A DNA stretch of 64,000 nt from Flavivirga algicola (GCF_012910715.1 NZ_JABBHF010000002.1:67001-131000); one strand, 5' to 3'. Positions 45,137 to 55,203 are shown, counted from the first letter of the stretch. The notes: generated by a model not told the origin, from the letters alone. Made by a program: numbers and translations.

Positions 45137-45896
45137 GTGAAACACATTTTTTATATACTCACTCTCCTGCTCTTTATAAGTTGTAATTCTTCAGGAGAAA
45201 AGAAAGTATCGACTAATAATGATACTTCAAAATCCATTGAGGACATTAAAAAATTCCCTGAACTTGCTCCTAAATAGATATAATGTCGCGTTTCTAATAA
45301 TGAACGGCACATACAATACAGAACTAACTGCCCCTTTTGATATTTTTCAGCACACCATTTTTAGAGATAGCATTAAAGCCATGAATGTATTTACGGTTGC
45401 CAATACCGATGATGTTATTACAACTTTTGAAGGTATACGAATGCTACCAGATTTTAATTATTTAAAGGACCCGCTTCCTAAAATCGATATTCTGGTTGTA
45501 CCAAGTGCTGAGCATCATTTAGACTCCGATTTAGAAGATACTACGATGATTAATTTTGTAAAGCAGGTAGATAAAAATGCACAATTTGTTACCTCCCACT
45601 GCGATGGGGCTTTTGTTCTGGCTAAAGCAGGGTTACTCGACCATGCTGTTTCTACAACTTTCCCCAGCGATATTGATAAAATGAGACATATGTTCCCCAA
45701 ACTAGACATTAGAAAAGAGGTTTTGTTTGTCCATGATGGAAAATATATTACCTCGGCAGGTGGTGCAAAAAGTTTTGAAGCTGCTTTATATTTATGTGAG
45801 TTTCTTTATGGGAAAAATGTTGCTCAATCTTTAGCAGGTGGCTTAGTGATTGATTGGAATTTAGAAAAAGTTCCTCATATAATAATCAATAAATAA
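45137..45896 (+). pseudogene. DJ-1/PfpI-family lipoprotein gene with +1 frameshift
   Basis: The frame from GTG 45137 encodes a lipoprotein signal (HIFYILTLLLFISC) and a linker ending FPELAPK, then stops at TAG 45275-45277. The adjoining frame continues RYNVAFLIMNGTYNTELTAP and the whole DJ-1/ThiJ domain (nucleophile Cys in VTSHCDGAFVLAKAG, near 45600) to 45896. Removing one T at 45275 joins the two into one plausible lipoprotein of about 250 residues. Either a recent mutation, a sequencing error, or a shift at AAA-TAG. If the downstream part is translated alone, ATGs at 45219 or 45300 could be used. Confidence 0.75.
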
Positions 45897-45900
45897 TTTT

Positions 45901-46404
45901 ATGGATAAATGGAAAAAACTACCTGTATTTCAAAAAGCCATGGAAATACAAAAATTAGTAGATTATATCGTCGAATCTGTCGAAAAAACCGACATTGATT
46001 TTGAGTATGAGATTCAAGCAGAAATGATAAAAAATAACATAAGTTATATGCGGGAAAACTCATTAATTATTCCTTCTAAAATTGCTGGAGCATCAGGTGA
46101 CGACATGCTATATGATATAAAAATGGAACATGCTGCTATAATCCGCAAAGCTGCCCGAGAACTTATTACAGATGCTCGTGGCTTAGAAATGCATGGTTTT
46201 AAGGATACTGAATATTTAGACTTGCTAAGAACAGAAATAGAGATGTTTCGAATCTTATTTGCTGAATGGGTAAAGAGCTTTGACCAGTGGAATTATATTA
46301 TTGACCGTTGGGGGCTTTTTAATCCTCCAGGTGTGGATTATGATGATAAAGACCCTGACGATGATATCCCCTTTAATCCAGACGATTTTTTTGAAGATCT
46401 TTAG
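45901..46404 (+). CDS. Helical-bundle protein of unknown function
   Basis: A 167-residue acidic, mostly helical cytoplasmic protein. The N-terminus LPVFQKAMEIQKLVDYIVE resembles LPIYKKAVEIFTLSQNI in the protein encoded at 46974, and both recall the four-helix-bundle family linked to 23S rRNA intervening sequences and retron/DGR accessory proteins. The C-terminus is a very acidic tail (DYDDKDPDDDIPFNPDDFFEDL without its last residues). It follows the DJ-1 gene by 4 bp, and is convergent with lrp. Confidence 0.5.
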   Translation: MDKWKKLPVFQKAMEIQKLVDYIVESVEKTDIDFEYEIQAEMIKNNISYMRENSLIIPSKIAGASGDDMLYDIKMEHAAIIRKAARELITDARGLEMHGFKDTEYLDLLRTEIEMFRILFAEWVKSFDQWNYIIDRWGLFNPPGVDYDDKDPDDDIPFNPDDFFEDL

Positions 46405-46407
46405 TGT

Positions 46408-46851
46408 TTATTTCAACGATTTTATTTCTTTTTGTTTAACAACATCAGACAACACGATTTGTGTTTTGCTTTCTCCATAAATAATAAGTTGATCTATAAA
46501 CGATTCTAAGTGTTTTTGATTTTTTAAAACGACCTCCATAACAATATTTTCGTCTCCAGTTATGCGATAACAATTCACAACTTCATCATAGGTTTTCACC
46601 TTTTCTAAAAACGGTTTTAGCTTCCCCATAAAAGCTCGTAATGTTATAATAGCCTTAAGTTGATAACCAACTTCAAACGGAGAAACAATAGCCTTGTAGC
46701 CTTCTATAAGCCCCAAGTCTTCCATTTTTTTAATACGCTCTGAAACTGCTGGTGAACTAACCCCAACACGACGTCCAATTTCGGCATTAGAGAGACGTGC
46801 ATTCTCTTGTAAACACTTTAAAATCTTCCAATTAAGCCTATCAATATCCAT
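46408..46851 (-). CDS. Lrp/AsnC-family transcriptional regulator
   Basis: A 147-residue regulator: winged helix-turn-helix (residues 1-60, LNWKILKCLQENARLSNAEIGRRVGVSSPAVSERIKKMEDLGLI) and the RAM ligand-binding domain (residues 70-140, with YRITGDENIVMEVVLKN). It probably senses an amino acid and forms octamers. A TAnnTTTG box lies upstream on the minus strand (46889-46896). It lies between two related helical-bundle genes and is divergent from the second. Confidence 0.95.
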   Translation of the reverse strand: MDIDRLNWKILKCLQENARLSNAEIGRRVGVSSPAVSERIKKMEDLGLIEGYKAIVSPFEVGYQLKAIITLRAFMGKLKPFLEKVKTYDEVVNCYRITGDENIVMEVVLKNQKHLESFIDQLIIYGESKTQIVLSDVVKQKEIKSLK

Positions 46852-46919
46852 TTAATGAAATTTAACCATAAATAATTAAAATCTAAAGCAAATATACGTT
46901 TTTACTTTAAAACCTAAAG

Positions 46920-46948
46920 TTGAATCTAATTTCTTGTGATTAATTTTG
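46920..46948 (+). promoter_or_regulatory. Bacteroidetes promoter of the second helical-bundle gene
   Basis: TTG (46920-46922), an 18-base spacer and TAATTTTG (46941-46948). The region also holds the divergent lrp promoter, so Lrp may control both. Confidence 0.6.
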
Positions 46949-46973
46949 ATAAAAACGCTAAGAAATAAAGAAT

Positions 46974-47369
46974 ATGTCGTCTAATACCCCATTAAATCTA
47001 TCGGAATTACCGATTTACAAAAAAGCTGTTGAGATTTTCACGCTTTCTCAAAATATTTCTACATATCTCAATCATGATTTATCTACTTTGAAAAATGATG
47101 GTACTGAAGATTCTAATATTTATTTCTCTGGTGACATCGTGCAACAATCTGTATCTCTGGCCCCTGAAATTTTAAATGCAGAATTAGAACGCTATTCAGA
47201 AAGAAAATACAAACACATTGCTTCGCTTAAACGCCTTACCAATATGCTTTATAAAAATTCTTATCGTTTAGAGCGTTCAAACAGTAATGGTAAAGACTTT
47301 TTACCTATTTTACGTAGTGAACTAAAAAAGTTTAAGAAGTTACAACACACTTGGTTGTTAACGCTTTAG
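46974..47369 (+). CDS. Helical-bundle protein, likely relative of the 45901 protein
   Basis: A 131-residue basic, helical cytoplasmic protein. LSELPIYKKAVEIFTLSQNISTYL and the later DIVQQSVSLAPEILNAELERYSERKYKHIASLKRLTNMLYKNSYRL follow the helix pattern of four-helix-bundle proteins. Weak resemblance to the 45901 product over the first helix only. It is divergent from lrp behind a good promoter. Its role is unknown. Confidence 0.55.
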   Translation: MSSNTPLNLSELPIYKKAVEIFTLSQNISTYLNHDLSTLKNDGTEDSNIYFSGDIVQQSVSLAPEILNAELERYSERKYKHIASLKRLTNMLYKNSYRLERSNSNGKDFLPILRSELKKFKKLQHTWLLTL

Positions 47370-47607
47370 ATAGTTGTTTTTACATTTTTTTGCCCGTAAC
47401 CTTATCCATGGGTAATGGGTACCACAATATTAAATCGACGTCCTTGATATTATAAAAACACCTTTGCTTAATTACAGCTAATAAACTTTATTTAATAAAA
47501 TCCTCGGTCTGCACTCGGAATTAGCGACTCTCTTTTCGTTTTTCAAAAAAGTGATTTTTTTGTGTAACACTTGAACTTCTTTTACTTTTATTCTAATTCT
47601 ATTATTT

Positions 47608-48504
47608 TTATTCTTCAAATATATTTTCACATATTTTTAAATATTCTTCTAAATCCAAGTTTAAATGTTCTTCTGCAAGTTGCATATATACATCATTTAA
47701 GCTCTCTGATATATCATGACAACATGGATAACACTCAAAATTAGACTCAAAAAGAGAATGCTCCTTAAAATCTTGTTTCAATTTGGCACATACGCGATAT
47801 AAAATGAATAATAATTCGTCATAAATGCCATAAGAATCTTCTGTTTTTTCTGTCCATGCCTCTAAATATTCCGTTTCGTGAATATTAATATTTGATATTA
47901 GCATGATTCCGTCATTTAGATCATCACTATTATTTGGAGCATTTATATAAAAACAATCTAGCTCGTGTTCTCCCCAATATAAAACAAGGCTATTAATTTT
48001 TTCATTAAAAATTGTAGACTCACCTTCCTTTTTCACAGAAATACCTCCAAAATAGTTTTGTTGTAATTGATCAAATGAGCGTGTTATTGCAATATGGAAA
48101 TATTCCTCAACATTAGCAATAGTTTCTATTGAAATATTTTTCCGATCATATCCCAACCAAAACAAATGATATTCATAATGTGTTATATGTGATACTGAAG
48201 AAAATCCAGCTATCTCTGTATATGCATTAAACTCCTCTTCCAGTTTGCTAAAGTCAATATTATTATAAGAATACTTTAGCCTTAATCTGATAGGGATGCC
48301 AAAATATTTTAAATAACTTAATCCCTTTTTTATGTCTTCTCCACTTATTCGTTCATATTCGAGATTATGAAAAACTAATATTTCTTCCTTTGAAAATTGA
48401 AAAATAAGAGATGTAGGGATAGTCTCTTCACTATATTCCATGGATTTTTTAAGAAATTCCTCTTTAAAAGAAGTAAATAAAAATTCGGGGGTAATTATAC
48501 TCAT
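47608..48504 (-). CDS. Protein of unknown function
   Basis: A 298-residue acidic soluble protein without signal peptide or membrane helix. I do not recognise a family. It has a mixed alpha/beta look, with paired aromatic and acidic residues (HYEYHLFWLGYDRKN, LVLYWGEHELDCFYIN) and a late Cys-rich spot FECYPCCHDI. It stands alone between intergenic stretches, which could suggest acquired accessory DNA. Confidence 0.6.
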   Translation of the reverse strand: MSIITPEFLFTSFKEEFLKKSMEYSEETIPTSLIFQFSKEEILVFHNLEYERISGEDIKKGLSYLKYFGIPIRLRLKYSYNNIDFSKLEEEFNAYTEIAGFSSVSHITHYEYHLFWLGYDRKNISIETIANVEEYFHIAITRSFDQLQQNYFGGISVKKEGESTIFNEKINSLVLYWGEHELDCFYINAPNNSDDLNDGIMLISNINIHETEYLEAWTEKTEDSYGIYDELLFILYRVCAKLKQDFKEHSLFESNFECYPCCHDISESLNDVYMQLAEEHLNLDLEEYLKICENIFEE

Positions 48505-49021
48505 ATTAATAATTTTAATGTTAAAAATAATTTATGCTTTCATCTTATTGTCCAGTATAAAAACCAATTTATATCATCGTACTAAATTAGATCAAAAGCA
48601 CATCTTAAACATCACTGTAAACAGGGTATAAAACAAAGGCCTAAAAAAGCTACCTCTCTTATTATATTTTTTATCTAACAGAGTAATAGTAAAACGCATG
48701 ATATAATTAAATTCTATTATCTATTACGTACACAACAAATCCTCTTTTTACATAAATGAATAGTCTTTTATTTTAATACTTAATATATTACTACTAGAAA
48801 ATTCCACTAAACATTTTAATGTCTATTCAAAAAATGCAATTAGACATACAGCTTTTTAAATATATGTTTGCAGAGTAACCTTTAGGCGTTCATTTGAAAA
48901 ATTGAGACATCTTTTTTTATTGTATTCTTTTTTAAATATTTGTTTTAAGCTACTTAATACCAGAAAAAATAGAGTTAACAATGATATTAATTTAAAATAT
49001 AACATCTTTTAATAGACTCGA
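48505..49021. other. Intergenic region without recognised gene
   Basis: About 520 bp of very AT-rich DNA upstream of the unknown 47608 gene. I see no convincing ORF, promoter with both boxes, or stable hairpin. It ends at the first of two palindromic repeats. Confidence 0.5.
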
Positions 49022-49062
49022 GGTAAGCGACTCACACACTTTTTGCTTGGGCAAAAAGTGGT
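49022..49062. repeat. Palindromic intergenic repeat, copy 1
   Basis: A 41-bp unit starting GGTAAGCGACTCACA and containing the inverted repeat CACTTTTTGC/GCAAAAAGTG around a TTGG loop. An identical copy lies 86 bp downstream. No T-run follows on either strand. Confidence 0.8.
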
Positions 49063-49107
49063 AAAGAATTTATAGCTCTTATTTAAAGACCCTTCGGCTT
49101 CGCTCAG

Positions 49108-49148
49108 GGTAAGCGACTCACACACTTTTTGCTTGGGCAAAAAGTGGT
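49108..49148. repeat. Palindromic intergenic repeat, copy 2
   Basis: Exact second copy of the 41-bp unit, preceded by CTTCGGCTTCGCTCAGG, a string typical of flavobacterial intergenic repeats. It lies just beyond the icmF stop, where the hairpin could mark the mRNA 3' end. Confidence 0.8.
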
Positions 49149-49155
49149 TCGCTGC

Positions 49156-52100
49156 TTACATGTTTCTACGATACTGCCCTCCTACCTCAAACAATGCATT
49201 CGTAATTTCTCCTAATGAGCATACTTTACAAACTTCCATAAGTACTTCAAAAATATTTTCGTTGCGAATGGCTTTCGTTTGTAATTCTTTTAACAATCCC
49301 TTTGTATCATTAGCTTTATGAAGATTTTCTAATGTTTTTATTTGGAACTGTTTTTCTTCTTCTGTAGCTCGAATGACCTCTTTTGGAAGTACTGTTGGAG
49401 AGCCTTTCGAGCTTAAAAATGTATTGACCCCAATGATTGGGAAATTACCATTGTGTTTTAAGGTTTCGTAATACAAACTTTCTTCTTGAATTTTACTACG
49501 CTGATACATGGTTTCCATCGCACCTAAAACACCTCCACGCTCCGTAATTCTATCAAATTCAAGTAATACGGCCTCTTCAACCAAATCGGTCAATTCTTCA
49601 ATAATAAAAGATCCTTGGATTGGATTTTCATTCTTGGCTAATCCCAATTCTTTATTTATGATAAGTTGAATGGCCATAGCCCGACGCACCGATTCTTCGG
49701 TAGGTGTAGTAATCGCTTCATCATAAGCATTGGTGTGCAACGAATTACAATTATCGTATATAGCATATAATGCCTGAAGAGTCGTACGAATATCATTAAA
49801 ATCTATTTCCTGGGCATGTAAACTACGTCCTGACGTTTGGATATGATATTTAAGCATTTGCGCCCTGGTATTCGCCCCGTATTTATGTTTCATCGCTTTT
49901 GCCCATATTTTTCGAGCTACACGACCAATAACCGCATATTCTGGATCGATACCATTTGAAAAAAAGAATGACAAGTTTGGACCAAATCTATTAATATCCA
50001 TACCACGGCTTAAATAATACTCTACATACGTAAAACCGTTAGAAAGCGTTAAGGCTAACTGCGTGATAGGGTTAGCACCTGCTTCTGCTATATGATACCC
50101 AGAAATAGATACCGAATAAAAATTACGCACATTATTTTCAATAAAATACGCTTGTACATCGCCCATTAATCGCAATGCAAATTCGGTTGAAAAAATGCAC
50201 GTGTTTTGAGCCTGGTCTTCTTTTAAAATATCAGCTTGAACCGTTCCTCGAACCTGCGCTATGGTTTTTGCTTTTATGTCATTGTAAATAGCTGTTGGCA
50301 ATACCTGATCTCCCGTAACCCCCAACAGCATAAGGCCTAAACCATTGTTTCCTTCTGGTAGTTCCCCATAATATTTTGGTCGCTCCTTTCCTTTATAAAT
50401 AGTAGCTATTTTAGCTTCAGTTTCTTTTTCTAGACCTTTTTCTTTTATATATATTTCGCATTGCTGATCGATAGCAGCATTCATAAAGAAGCCTAATAAC
50501 ATTGGAGCTGGACCATTAATGGTCATACTCACCGAAGTCATGACATCTGCTAAATTGAAACCAGAATACAACTTTTTGGCATCATCTAAACAACAAACCG
50601 AAACACCTGCATTTCCTATTTTTCCATAAATATCTGGGCGGTGGTCTGGGTCACTTCCATAAAGCGTTACACTATCAAATGCGGTAGACAAACGTTTTGC
50701 TGGCAATCCCATACTTACGTAATGAAAACGACGGTTAGTACGCTCTGGACCCCCTTCTCCTGCAAACATCCGTGCTGGGTCTTCTCCTGTTCTTTTAAAT
50801 GGGTACAGTCCTGATGCAAAAGGAAATTCTCCTGGAACATTTTCCTGCAAACACCAACGTAAAATATCTCCCCATGCTTGATATTTAGGTAGTGCTACTT
50901 TCGGAATTTGGGTATACGATAAAGATTCTGTATGCGTTTCTATTTTAATGTCTTTATCTCGAACTTTAAATGAATAGATTGGATTTTTATACCTATTCAC
51001 TTTTTCATCCCAACTTATTATAATTTCCCAATTGTAAGGATCTAGATTTAATTTGACCTTATCAAATTCACTAACAAGCAATTTAACAAAATCTGTATTG
51101 TTGTCTTGAACGTATTTCTGGATCTCATCATCATTAATACCGTATTTATCAAGAAAGGATTGCCTGGTTTCATTTACATTAACATTTAATACAGATTCTA
51201 AGGTTTTATAGATTCCATAAAGCTTTTGAGCTACTTCTACTTGACTATTCACTTTCTGGTCGTAAGCTCGATTCGTTTCTGCTATTTCAGATAGATAACG
51301 TGTTCTTGAAGGTGGGATCACAAAAATCTTCTCACTTATTTCATCAGAAATAGTAAATGTTGATTTTAAATCTGCTTCTGCTTTTTCAACCAACATATCA
51401 ATAACCGCCTTATAAAGCGTATTCATGCCAGGGTCGTTAAACTGTGATGCTATGGTTCCGAAAACTGGTAATTTATCTTGAGGGGTCTCCCACAAATTAT
51501 TATTACGCATGTACTGTTTTTTAACATCACGTAAAGCATCTAGAGCACCACGTTTATCAAATTTATTAATGGCTACCAAATCTGCAAAATCGAGCATATC
51601 GATTTTTTCTAACTGGGTGGCAGCTCCAAATTCGGGAGTCATGACATACAACGACACATCAGAATGTTCAATAATTTCGGTATCCGATTGCCCAATACCC
51701 GAAGTTTCTAAAATAATTAAATCATATTCAGCAGCCTTTAAAACTTCAACAGCTTCGTTTACATACTTAGATAGTGCCAGATTAGATTGACGTGTCGCCA
51801 AACTACGCATATAAACTTGAGGGGAATTAATCGCATTCATTCGAATTCGATCTCCCAACAAAGCACCTCCTGTTTTTCGTTTTGAAGGATCAACAGAAAC
51901 AATACCAATCGTTTTCTTTGGAAAATCTAATAAAAACCGTCTCACCAACTCATCAACCAAACTTGATTTCCCAGCACCTCCGGTTCCTGTTATCCCTAAA
52001 ACTGGTGTTTTAGAATGCTTATTCCTTAAATGTATTTTATCTAAAGTATCTTTAGCAACTTCAGGAAAATTTTCTGCAGAAGAAATAATACGGGCTATTG

Positions 52101-52593
52101 ATCTTGGGTGTTTTTTTTCTAGCGTATCAATTTCCCCATTTAAAACATCTCCGATGGCAAAATCTGATTTTTTTACTAAATCATTAATCATACCTTGTAA
52201 GCCCATTTCGCGTCCATCGTCAGGAGAATAAATACGGGCAATCCCATAATCCATTAAATCTTTAATTTCTGAAGGCAGGATAACACCGCCTCCGCCTCCA
52301 AAAATTTTAATATGATCGGCTCTTCTTTCCTTCAACAAATCATGCATATACTTGAAATACTCATTATGTCCACCTTGGTAAGAGGTCAAACAAATAGCAT
52401 TTACATCTTCCTGAATCGCTGTATTTACAACCTCTTCTACACTTCTATCATGTCCTAAATGGATCACCTCAACACCAGTCGCTTGAATGATTCGGCGCAT
52501 AATATTTATAGAGGCATCATGACCATCAAATAATGATGCCGCTGTTACTATACGTACTTTATGTTTAGGTTTGTATGCCTCTTGTTGTTTCAT
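49156..52593 (-). CDS. icmF: Fused isobutyryl-CoA mutase (IcmF)
   Basis: IcmF is an adenosylcobalamin enzyme that interconverts isobutyryl-CoA and n-butyryl-CoA, with its G-protein chaperone built in. In 1145 residues: B12 domain (1-140; base-off motif DGHDAS with His25, and FGGGGG), MeaB-like GTPase (190-400; Walker [10 protein letters not shown] near residue 200, NKFD), linker, and mutase barrel (550-1145). Where methylmalonyl-CoA mutase has TMYRFRPWT and MVRNTY, this protein has [11 protein letters not shown] and QAQNTC; the Arg-to-Gln change points to isobutyryl-CoA. It probably serves valine or butyrate metabolism. Confidence 0.93.
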   Translation of the reverse strand: MKQQEAYKPKHKVRIVTAASLFDGHDASINIMRRIIQATGVEVIHLGHDRSVEEVVNTAIQEDVNAICLTSYQGGHNEYFKYMHDLLKERRADHIKIFGGGGGVILPSEIKDLMDYGIARIYSPDDGREMGLQGMINDLVKKSDFAIGDVLNGEIDTLEKKHPRSIARIISSAENFPEVAKDTLDKIHLRNKHSKTPVLGITGTGGAGKSSLVDELVRRFLLDFPKKTIGIVSVDPSKRKTGGALLGDRIRMNAINSPQVYMRSLATRQSNLALSKYVNEAVEVLKAAEYDLIILETSGIGQSDTEIIEHSDVSLYVMTPEFGAATQLEKIDMLDFADLVAINKFDKRGALDALRDVKKQYMRNNNLWETPQDKLPVFGTIASQFNDPGMNTLYKAVIDMLVEKAEADLKSTFTISDEISEKIFVIPPSRTRYLSEIAETNRAYDQKVNSQVEVAQKLYGIYKTLESVLNVNVNETRQSFLDKYGINDDEIQKYVQDNNTDFVKLLVSEFDKVKLNLDPYNWEIIISWDEKVNRYKNPIYSFKVRDKDIKIETHTESLSYTQIPKVALPKYQAWGDILRWCLQENVPGEFPFASGLYPFKRTGEDPARMFAGEGGPERTNRRFHYVSMGLPAKRLSTAFDSVTLYGSDPDHRPDIYGKIGNAGVSVCCLDDAKKLYSGFNLADVMTSVSMTINGPAPMLLGFFMNAAIDQQCEIYIKEKGLEKETEAKIATIYKGKERPKYYGELPEGNNGLGLMLLGVTGDQVLPTAIYNDIKAKTIAQVRGTVQADILKEDQAQNTCIFSTEFALRLMGDVQAYFIENNVRNFYSVSISGYHIAEAGANPITQLALTLSNGFTYVEYYLSRGMDINRFGPNLSFFFSNGIDPEYAVIGRVARKIWAKAMKHKYGANTRAQMLKYHIQTSGRSLHAQEIDFNDIRTTLQALYAIYDNCNSLHTNAYDEAITTPTEESVRRAMAIQLIINKELGLAKNENPIQGSFIIEELTDLVEEAVLLEFDRITERGGVLGAMETMYQRSKIQEESLYYETLKHNGNFPIIGVNTFLSSKGSPTVLPKEVIRATEEEKQFQIKTLENLHKANDTKGLLKELQTKAIRNENIFEVLMEVCKVCSLGEITNALFEVGGQYRRNM

Positions 52594-52709
52594 TCGTAAA
52601 GAATCTAAGTTTTAAGTATTGCAATTTACGAAATATTCAAAAAAAATAGCTGTTTACATGAAATTATCTAAAATTATAACTACCGTTACTTCTTATCTAT
52701 TTTTTAAAC

Positions 52710-52717
52710 TAATTTTG
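52710..52717 (+). promoter_or_regulatory. -7 element TAATTTTG of purU
   Basis: Exact TAnnTTTG 26 bp before the purU ATG, in the short gap divergent from icmF. Confidence 0.45.
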
Positions 52718-52743
52718 AGCGCGTTAATTCATTTTCTAGTCTC

Positions 52744-53598
52744 ATGAATAAAATTACACTTTTAATCCATTGTAAGGATCGTTCCAATATTATTGCTTCT
52801 GTAACAAATTTTATTGCTAAAGAAGGCGGCAATATTGTTTATATAGACCAACACGTAGATAGAGAACAGAACATCTTTTTCATGCGATTAGAAAGTGAAT
52901 TTACAATAGGTAACTTTACTACAGATAGTTTTAAGGAGTCGTTTAAGAATACCTTAGCCGACGAATTTGAAATGAAATGGCGGATTTATTCTTCGGAAAA
53001 CAAACCCAAAATGGCTTTGTTTATTTCTAAGTATGACCATTGTTTATACGATTTGTTAGGGCGCTATAATTCTGGCGAACTTAATTTAGAAATCCCGTTT
53101 ATAATAAGTAATCATTTAGATTTAAAACCTATTGCTGACAGTTTTAAAATTCCATTTCATCACATTCCCGTTACCAAGGACACAAAAAATGAAGCTGAAA
53201 ACAAACAGTTGGAATTATTAGAGCAATACAATATAGACTTTATAGTCTTAGCAAGGTATATGCAAATTGTTTCTGGAAAACTTATAAACAAATACCCAAA
53301 TAAAATAATTAATATCCACCACTCTTTTCTCCCAGCATTTGTTGGCGCAAAACCATATCATTCGGCATATAAACGTGGTGTAAAAATTATTGGAGCGACC
53401 AGTCATTATGTTACAGAAGAGCTTGATGCCGGTCCGATTATAGAACAAGATGTTGCACATGTATCCCATACACATTCTATTAAAGACTTAATAGCCAAAG
53501 GACGTGACTTAGAGAAGATTGTTTTAGCCAATGCTGTTAAATTACACACCGACAGAAAAGTAATGGTTTATAATAACAAAACGGTAATTTTCTCATAG
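52744..53598 (+). CDS. purU: Formyltetrahydrofolate deformylase
   Basis: PurU hydrolyses 10-formyl-tetrahydrofolate to formate and tetrahydrofolate, balancing one-carbon pools. The 284-residue protein has an N-terminal ACT domain (residues 1-80, LLIHCKDRSNIIASVTNFIAKEGGNIVYIDQHVD) and a C-terminal formyl transferase-type domain with INIHHSFLPAFVGAKPYHSAYKRGVK near residue 195 and DAGPIIEQDV. The length and motifs are normal. It is divergent from icmF. Confidence 0.96.
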   Translation: MNKITLLIHCKDRSNIIASVTNFIAKEGGNIVYIDQHVDREQNIFFMRLESEFTIGNFTTDSFKESFKNTLADEFEMKWRIYSSENKPKMALFISKYDHCLYDLLGRYNSGELNLEIPFIISNHLDLKPIADSFKIPFHHIPVTKDTKNEAENKQLELLEQYNIDFIVLARYMQIVSGKLINKYPNKIINIHHSFLPAFVGAKPYHSAYKRGVKIIGATSHYVTEELDAGPIIEQDVAHVSHTHSIKDLIAKGRDLEKIVLANAVKLHTDRKVMVYNNKTVIFS

Positions 53599-53800
53599 AA
53601 AAACTTATTATTAATAGCAACAAACCGTTAAAACTACTCCCGTTTAGCTCTATCCTAATATACTAAAACAATTTTTGATATTCTTTTTTCAAAAAAGTGT
53701 GACTTTATTTTTTATCTGTGTCTAATATGTAGGTTTAAGATAAAAAGCCCATAACTAGATGTTTTTTTGAAACGCTGGTGGGATTATTTTAGTTTGCACG

Positions 53801-53836
53801 AAAGGCACCTTACTCTCACAAGGTGCCTTCTTTTTA
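53801..53836 (+). terminator. Rho-independent terminator downstream of purU
   Basis: AAGGCACCTT (53802-53811) with AAGGTGCCTT (53820-53829), eight-base loop, then CTTTTT. It lies about 200 bp after the purU stop; the stretch between holds no recognised gene. Confidence 0.85.
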
Positions 53837-53871
53837 TTAATCAAATCTCAAAAAAAGTATATTAGGTATAT

Positions 53872-53905
53872 TTGAAGTGATTTTAACATCTAAAACATAT
53901 ATTTG
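53872..53905 (+). promoter_or_regulatory. Promoter of the DUF4197 gene
   Basis: TTG (53872-53874), a 23-base spacer and TATATTTG (53898-53905), 21 bp before the chosen ATG. A second TATATTTG overlaps the upstream box (53867-53874). Confidence 0.55.
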
Positions 53906-53926
53906 TTACATATAAAACCCAAAACT

Positions 53927-54637
53927 ATGATTCGTAAATTTTTAGCAGCCGTCTTAATTTTTAATCTTACTGCATGTGCAGAGCTACAACAAGTTGTTAA
54001 CCAACTACCTCAAGGTGGTGGCATTGGTAATGCCGAAATTGCTTCGGGATTGAGACAAGCACTGGATTTTGGAATAGACAAACAAGTAACTAAGCTAACT
54101 CAAACCGATGGTTTTTTTAAAAATGAATTAGTAAAAATATTATTGCCTCAGGAACTACATAAAGTAGACAAAGCGCTTCGAGATGTCGGTTTAAGCAAAT
54201 TAGCAGATGAGGGCTTAAAAGTCCTTAACAGAGCTGCTGAAGATGCCGTAAAAGAAGCCACTCCTATTTTTGTCGATGCTGTTAAGGGGATTACGTTTGC
54301 AGACGCCAAAAATATTCTACTTGGTAATAATGATGCTGCAACCCGCTATTTAAACAGTAAAACCCAAACAGCTTTATACAATAAATTTAGCCCTGTTATA
54401 AAAAACTCATTTAGCAAAGTTGGAGCAGACAGAATTTGGAATAACCTGATAAACAAATACAACAATCTGCCTTTTACAAATAACGTGAACCCTGATTTAA
54501 CAGACTATGTTACTGGTGAAGCTTTAAAAGGCGTATTTACCATGATAGCTATTGAAGAAACAGAAATTCGTACCAAACTATCATCTAGAACAACAGATTT
54601 GTTGAAAAAGGTTTTTGCCTTACAGGATAACAAATAG
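53927..54637 (+). CDS. DUF4197 lipoprotein
   Basis: The ATG at 53927 is chosen because MIRKFLAAVLIFNLTAC is a clean lipoprotein signal just after a good promoter; the upstream frame adds eight residues. The 236-residue protein has the DUF4197 layout: EIASGLRQALDFGIDKQVTKL, KILLPQELHKVDKALRDVGL, FADAKNILLGNNDAATRYLNSKT, and a helical C-terminus. The family occurs in Bacteroidetes and proteobacteria, and has no known function. It should be anchored in the envelope. Confidence 0.9.
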   Translation: MIRKFLAAVLIFNLTACAELQQVVNQLPQGGGIGNAEIASGLRQALDFGIDKQVTKLTQTDGFFKNELVKILLPQELHKVDKALRDVGLSKLADEGLKVLNRAAEDAVKEATPIFVDAVKGITFADAKNILLGNNDAATRYLNSKTQTALYNKFSPVIKNSFSKVGADRIWNNLINKYNNLPFTNNVNPDLTDYVTGEALKGVFTMIAIEETEIRTKLSSRTTDLLKKVFALQDNK

Positions 54638-54693
54638 TTTTACAAACATATAAGGTTTTTAAAGGGGTCTGAAGAGTAAATTATAATGACTTT

Positions 54694-55203
54694 TCAGATC
54701 TTCTCTTTTTTATACACTCCATTAAAGGTTACATTAGTATATATATCATTAGTAATCGTTTCCCATTGATTTCCTAAAGTACCATCTTCATTTATTGTCC
54801 AAATAACGCGATAGTAAAAAGAGTCCCCTCTTTCATCTTTAGTAACTTCAGATTTAAAAATCATCTGATTACCAATTCTATTGCCTTTAAAAGACAAACT
54901 TCTCCCCTCATTATCAACCCAAACTTGCTCCCACTGTTTCGTACTATAATTATAAAAATTACTGCTTGTTCCTCTATAATCCCCTTCGGCTCTAGCAAAT
55001 TTTTCTATTAACAGGCAATTATCTCTAATTTTGTTAACGACATCTCTCCCCACAAGCTCTCCTTCTGCATTGGTGACAATCCACGTACCTATCCAAAAGT
55101 CAAATTCATTATATTTTTCCGTACAACATTTACAATTAGTTTCTTGTGCATAATTCGCAAATGAAAAAAACAGGACAAAAAGTATACTTAAAAATAATTT
55201 CAT
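54694..55203 (-). CDS. Secreted DUF1579-like protein
   Basis: A 169-residue protein with a signal peptide ending NYAQ. The mature part is beta-rich: FDFWIGTWIVTNAEGELVGRD, NFYNYSTKQWEQVWVDNEGRSLSFKG, and the C-terminal FNGVYKKEK, resembling DUF1579/lipocalin-like barrels that often bind small molecules. CKCC close to the mature N-terminus is unusual and could bind a metal. Convergent with the DUF4197 gene. Confidence 0.7.
   Translation of the reverse strand: MKLFLSILFVLFFSFANYAQETNCKCCTEKYNEFDFWIGTWIVTNAEGELVGRDVVNKIRDNCLLIEKFARAEGDYRGTSSNFYNYSTKQWEQVWVDNEGRSLSFKGNRIGNQMIFKSEVTKDERGDSFYYRVIWTINEDGTLGNQWETITNDIYTNVTFNGVYKKEKI

Noticed and set aside
45272-45277. Programmed +1 frameshift like that of prfB in the DJ-1 gene
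   Set aside because: No Shine-Dalgarno-like stimulator or CUU-UGA-C slippery site is present; a simple insertion is more likely, though a shift at AAA cannot be ruled out from sequence.
49022-49148. Direct repeats as a CRISPR array
   Set aside because: Only two copies, one spacer-like gap, and no cas genes nearby; the unit is a REP-like palindrome.
52594-52743. Cobalamin riboswitch upstream of icmF
   Set aside because: The icmF-purU gap is only 150 bp and lacks anything resembling the B12 box.
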